The notes under the pieces were generated by a model. That model made no database searches. It was not told the origin of the DNA and worked only from the letters and a program-made list of their open reading frames with translations. From Natrialbaceae archaeon B1-Br10_E2g27 (GTDB lineage Archaea; Halobacteriota; Halobacteria; Halobacteriales; Natrialbaceae), in the NCBI GenBank assembly GCA_001563885.1, contig LKMM01000099.1, positions 1 through 8,243 on the forward strand: a DNA stretch of 8,243 nucleotides, written 5' to 3'. Both the position numbers and the translations under genes were made by a program. Positions 5,943 through 8,243 of the stretch are shown here, piece after piece (within the stretch, counting starts at the first letter, position 1; each line of letters begins with the position of its first letter).

Positions 5943-6362
5943 ATGAGCACCATCTTCAGCCAGATCGTCGCGGGGGAGATTCCCGCTCGAGTCGTATACG
6001 AGGACGAACGGACGATCGCGTTTCTGGACGCAAATCCACTCTCGCCGGGACATACGCTGGTGATCCCGAAAGACGAGTACGAGCGGCTAAACGACGTTCC
6101 AGACGACGTTGCGTCGGATCTCTATGCGACGATCCACCGACTGGTTCCTGCCGTCGAGGAGGCCGTCGACGCCGACGCAACGACCGTGGCGTTTAACAAC
6201 GGCGAGGAAGCCGGCCAGGAAGTCCCCCACGTCCACTGTCATATCATCCCTCGGTTCGAGGGCGACGGCGGCGGCCCCATCCACGCCATCGCCGGCGAGA
6301 CACCCGACCTCGGCGACGACGAACTCGACGAAATCGCCGCCGATATCGAATCCAACGCGTGA
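5943..6362 (+). CDS. HIT-family nucleotide-binding hydrolase
   Basis: This encodes 139 residues, normal length for a single-domain HIT protein. The histidine triad HVHCHII is at residues 96-102, with catalytic His98 and partners His96 and His100. Other hallmarks are the N-terminal IFSQIVAGEIPA (4-15), the segment FLDANPLSPGHTLVIPK (27-43) and FNNGEEAGQEVPHVH (84-98). HIT enzymes of this Hint/Fhit type hydrolyse nucleoside monophosphate adducts such as adenosine phosphoramidates or dinucleoside polyphosphates in the cytoplasm; the exact substrate cannot be read from sequence. The ATG at 5943 is preferred over a TTG at 5934 because of the upstream TATA-like box and the conserved MSTIF start. 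A small membrane protein follows 10 bases later and is probably co-transcribed. Confidence 0.95.
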   Translation: MSTIFSQIVAGEIPARVVYEDERTIAFLDANPLSPGHTLVIPKDEYERLNDVPDDVASDLYATIHRLVPAVEEAVDADATTVAFNNGEEAGQEVPHVHCHIIPRFEGDGGGPIHAIAGETPDLGDDELDEIAADIESNA

Positions 6363-6372
6363 GCCTCGAGCG

Positions 6373-6597
6373 ATGATCGCCGGCATCCTCACACAGTTTC
6401 GTACCCGCCCCGTCGTGGCAACACTCGAGTATGGCAGCGTCTGTGTCTGTATCGTCTTGTTCGTCGGGACGATCGCGTTGCTCTCGACTGGACCACCGAG
6501 AGGGACGGCAACGCCGTGGCTCGCCCTCGTTGGCCTCGGTGCGGCGTTCGTGCTCTTCTGGACGGCGCTCGTCCCGATCTACGACCGACTCCGCTGA
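6373..6597 (+). CDS. Small two-helix membrane protein downstream of HIT
   Basis: This encodes 74 residues, with the start 10 bases after the HIT stop. Hydrophobic segments at about 20-39 (including CVCIVLFVGTIALL) and 48-69 (LALVGLGAAFVLFWTALVPI) predict a membrane hairpin; the N-terminus is basic and the C-terminus reads YDRLR. The two cysteines (24 and 26) lie in the first helix, which argues against metal binding. No family is recognised. No clear Shine-Dalgarno sequence precedes the ATG. Close spacing suggests co-transcription with the HIT gene. Its last 19 bases overlap the 3' end of the convergent PfpI gene. Confidence 0.7.
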   Translation: MIAGILTQFRTRPVVATLEYGSVCVCIVLFVGTIALLSTGPPRGTATPWLALVGLGAAFVLFWTALVPIYDRLR

Positions 6598-7196
6598 TCG
6601 TTGGCCTCGAAGACCGACCCACGGCGCTCGTGGGCCATCTCCGTGGCCACGGTATCCGCAACGTCGGCACCGAACTCCCGTTCGACCAGCCACAGCGCCA
6701 GATCGATCCCCGAGGTGACCCCACCGGCAGTCAGCACGTCGCCGTCGTCGACGACTCGCTCGTCGATTACCTCCGCGGCCGAGGCCTCGAGATCGTCGAC
6801 TGCGACGTGGTGGGTCGTCGCCGGTCGGCCAGCCAGCAAGCCCGCGTGGGCAAGGACCATCCCACCGGTACAGACCGAGGCGATGGTTGTGCCCTCGGCG
6901 TGACAGGTTTCGACGGCGTCGGGAAGCGAGCCATCCTCGACGACCGCCCGGACGCCGCCACCAGTCGCCCAGCCGCCGCCGGGGACGACCAGCAGGTCTG
7001 GTTGGCCAAGCGTCCCATCAGGCTCGAGTCGAAGCCCGTGGCTTGCGGTAACCATGTCGGTCTCTGAGCGTGTGACCAGTCGGACCGCAAGCGGTGTGCC
7101 AGCGTCGGCGGCGTTGGCAAAAACCTCGTAGGGGCCGATCGCATCGAGTTCGTCGAAGCCGTCGAATAGCACGATTTCTATGTCCGTCTCCGTCAT
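6579..7196 (-). CDS. DJ-1/PfpI family protein, isonitrile hydratase-like
   Basis: This encodes 205 residues, typical for the family. The start MTETDIEIVLFDGFDELDAI and GPYEVF (21-26) carries the conserved Asp18 in front of GPYEVF. The nucleophile elbow is SVCTGG with Cys109 and Thr110, followed by GLLAGRPATTHH (119-130). Asp, Cys and Thr in these positions match bacterial isonitrile hydratase (InhA type), which hydrates isonitriles to N-formamides, rather than the glyoxalase or protease branches. There is no AraC-type DNA-binding domain; residues 158-190 (GGVTSGIDLALWLVEREFGA inside) complete the fold. The ATG at 7194-7196 is preceded by GGAGG at -8 to -12, a good ribosome binding site, so this transcript is leadered. 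The gene diverges from the zinc-ribbon gene. Confidence 0.9.
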   Translation of the reverse strand: MTETDIEIVLFDGFDELDAIGPYEVFANAADAGTPLAVRLVTRSETDMVTASHGLRLEPDGTLGQPDLLVVPGGGWATGGGVRAVVEDGSLPDAVETCHAEGTTIASVCTGGMVLAHAGLLAGRPATTHHVAVDDLEASAAEVIDERVVDDGDVLTAGGVTSGIDLALWLVEREFGADVADTVATEMAHERRGSVFEANDQRSRS

Positions 7197-7201
7197 GTGT
7201 A

Positions 7202-7208
7202 CTCCTCC
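7202..7208 (-). promoter_or_regulatory. Shine-Dalgarno sequence of the PfpI gene
   Basis: The minus strand reads TGGAGGAGTACAC immediately before the ATG, so a GGAGG core lies a few bases upstream of the start. It fixes the start at 7196 and contrasts with the apparently leaderless genes nearby. Confidence 0.65.
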
Positions 7209-7250
7209 AGTGGGGCGTTGAAATCGATTCCCCCTCGGATCGGCCTCGAG

Positions 7251-7258
7251 TTTAAATA
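7251..7258. promoter_or_regulatory. Shared palindromic TATA box of the divergent pair
   Basis: TTTAAATA on the plus strand is centred about 26 bp before the ATG at 7281, correct for a leaderless plus transcript. The TTTAAA core is its own complement, so on the minus strand it reads GTATTTAAA. There it would give a PfpI transcript starting near 7228, with a leader of about 30 bases that includes the GGAGG. No second AT-rich element exists in the 84-bp gap, so one box may serve both genes. Confidence 0.6.
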
Positions 7259-7280
7259 CGAACCCGAGGCCAACGAGGCC

Positions 7281-8063
7281 ATGATCGATACAGCGATTCG
7301 CCTGCTCGCGGGTGACTGTACCGTCATCGCCGATGGGACAGAGCGCGAGGAGTACCGCGGCCGGGTCACGACGATTGTCAAGCCCGACAACACCGTTCTC
7401 GTCCACGATATCGACGGCTACCAGCCCATCGCCTGGCTTACCCGCGCCGATAGCGTCTCGAGTGATCGACGGGATGGCTTTGCGCTCGTCGCAAAAAAGG
7501 ATTCACAGACCCTTCGGATCGCGGCTCACGATCAGGATGGCTTTGCACACTACCCGAGTTCGCAGGCGGGGACACCCGTAGGAACCTGCCCCGAGTGTGA
7601 GGGGACACTCGTTCGCGCCGACGGCGTCCACTGTATCGATTGTGAGAACCGATATCCGATTCCTCGAGATGCGACGATCGAAAGCGCAAACGACTGTTCG
7701 TGTGGGCTCCCACGGATGCGCGTCGAACGCGGCCTCGCGTTTAACGTCTGTCTCGACCGGGAGTGTGAGTCACTCGATGCGGCAGTCCGGGAGGCCTTCG
7801 ACCGCGAGTGGGAGTGTCCGGAGTGTGGGGGTGACCTTCGGATTCTCAGACGCGGCGGCCTCATCGCTGGCTGTGAGAACTATCCCGAATGCGAGACCGG
7901 TTTTGCCCTCCCCGCCGGCGTCGTCGACGGCCAGTGTGGCTGTGGACTTCCCACGTTCGACACCCACACCGGCCGTCGGTGTCTCGACGCCACCTGCGAT
8001 CGGTTACAGGTTTTCGAGGCGAAAGCCCACGACTTCAGTCGTGGGATGAAGCCGACACGATGA
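7281..8063 (+). CDS. NucS N-domain-like, multi-zinc-ribbon nucleic-acid-binding protein
   Basis: This encodes 260 residues. Residues 1-95 (VIADGTEREEYRGRVTTIVK, then DNTVLVHDIDGYQPIAWL) resemble the N-terminal DUF91/NucS beta-barrel that binds single-stranded DNA; the NucS nuclease domain is absent. Four cysteine clusters follow: C103/C106/C118/C121; C139/C141/C157/C162; C179/C182/C198/C204 in the topoisomerase C4 zinc-finger pattern (CPECGG, GCENYPEC); and C219/C221/C234/C239. I recall haloarchaeal homologues annotated with DUF91 or topoisomerase zinc-finger domains. A DNA- or RNA-binding role is likely; the target is unknown. The start at 7281 follows from the TATA box. After C239 the normal C-terminus should be near. 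The last residues (about 247-260, AKAHDFSRGMKPTR) are encoded by the IS200/IS605-like hairpin, so the tail appears acquired from an inserted element. Confidence 0.82.
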   Translation: MIDTAIRLLAGDCTVIADGTEREEYRGRVTTIVKPDNTVLVHDIDGYQPIAWLTRADSVSSDRRDGFALVAKKDSQTLRIAAHDQDGFAHYPSSQAGTPVGTCPECEGTLVRADGVHCIDCENRYPIPRDATIESANDCSCGLPRMRVERGLAFNVCLDRECESLDAAVREAFDREWECPECGGDLRILRRGGLIAGCENYPECETGFALPAGVVDGQCGCGLPTFDTHTGRRCLDATCDRLQVFEAKAHDFSRGMKPTR

Positions 8064-8243
8064 GAGACAGACCACCGTTCGGTGGCTTGCCGGGAGTTGT
8101 GTCCCGAATCGTTAACTTCGGCCCTCCCATACTGTAGTATGAAGGCGTTCCCCGGTTGCGGCACAGGGTCTTCGACCCCTACGGACGCTTCGCGTCCACA
8201 GCCCGCCGGGTAAGAAAGCCGGAAAACCATTCCACCACGTCCC
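8015..8243 (-). mobile_element. IS200/IS605-type right end / TnpB omega-RNA region (runs off right edge)
   Basis: The segment is a chain of hairpins: CCCACGAC-TTCA-GTCGTGGG (8026-8045), CCACC-GTTC-GGTGG (8072-8085), CGGGA/TCCCG (8091-8106), CATACT/AGTATG (8128-8141), GGGTC-TTC-GACCC (8166-8178) and GGACGC-TTC-GCGTCC (8183-8197). On the minus strand it ends CGACTGAAGTCGTGGG then CTTTCGCCTC. I recognise this terminal hairpin from the 3' ends of haloarchaeal IS200/IS605 elements carrying TnpB, where the structured region is the guide (omega/re) RNA scaffold. One minus frame ends RRAVDAKRP and stop at about 8179-8181, possibly the tail of a tnpB gene beyond the right edge. A tnpB-less (PATE/MITE-like) copy is the alternative. 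The outer boundary near 8015-8025 is estimated. Confidence 0.62.
8026..8045. repeat. Terminal hairpin of the right-edge element
   Basis: This is a perfect 8-bp stem CCCACGAC / GTCGTGGG with a TTCA loop (9 bp if the next T-A pair forms). It is the strongest short hairpin of the segment and sits just inside the presumed element end. It would be the subterminal hairpin recognised by a Y1 transposase, and also the last stem of the guide RNA scaffold. Confidence 0.6.

Noticed and set aside
7197..7280. Longer start for the zinc-ribbon gene
   Set aside because: It would include the TATA box in the coding sequence and begin at the first base of the divergent PfpI leader. ATG 7281 fits a leaderless start.
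7880..8230. Minus-strand ORF of 116 codons reading through the hairpin region
   Set aside because: It crosses from the element into the antisense of the zinc-ribbon gene and has no domain pattern.
1..8243. CRISPR array, rRNA, complete tRNA or replication origin
   Set aside because: No regularly spaced direct repeats, no tRNA cloverleaf, and no origin-type repeat cluster or orc1/cdc6 gene were seen.

Overview
The window looks like chromosomal DNA of a halophilic archaeon, probably a Natrialbales-type haloarchaeon (inference). The signs are high GC, acidic soluble proteins, TATA boxes 26-28 bp upstream of ATGs that appear leaderless, a strong excess of the hexamer CTCGAG, and families typical of haloarchaea. 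These include a conditioned-medium-induced protein 4 homologue, a 7TM-PAS histidine kinase, and palindromes and structured ends resembling IS200/IS605 (TnpB) elements.

Layout. 1-446 (-) is the N-terminal part of a conditioned-medium-induced protein 4 homologue that runs off the left edge. 447-795 has no intact gene; it holds that gene's promoter, a GC-rich hairpin relic, a short minus-strand coding remnant and the promoter of the next gene. 796-2743 (+) is a two-gene unit: a membrane-anchored winged-helix protein followed one base later by a polytopic membrane protein. It ends in a 60-bp compound palindrome (2740-2799). 2796-4762 (-) is a 7TM-PAS histidine kinase followed by a two-helix membrane protein whose stop codon lies in the other arm of that palindrome. 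4763-5942 is a graveyard: an AT-rich promoter region, the tail of a DNA methylase-like protein, a headless fragment of an FxLYD-like secreted protein, and a 35-codon ORF. 5943-6597 (+) is a HIT-family hydrolase plus a small membrane protein. 6579-7196 (-) is a DJ-1/PfpI (isonitrile hydratase-like) protein. 7281-8063 (+) is a multi-zinc-ribbon protein whose N-terminus resembles the NucS N-terminal domain; it diverges from the PfpI gene across one shared palindromic TATA box. From about 8015 to the right edge lies a hairpin-rich segment that, read on the minus strand, looks like the 3' end (right end/omega-RNA region) of a TnpB-type IS200/IS605 element.

The most interesting themes are the repeated use of IS200/IS605-like termini at gene 3' ends (2740-2799 and 8015-8243), the shared divergent TATA box, and the decayed restriction/defence-like island at 4800-5900. 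No complete new defence system, CRISPR array, tRNA or rRNA is visible. Family names come from recognising motifs by eye; no database search was possible.
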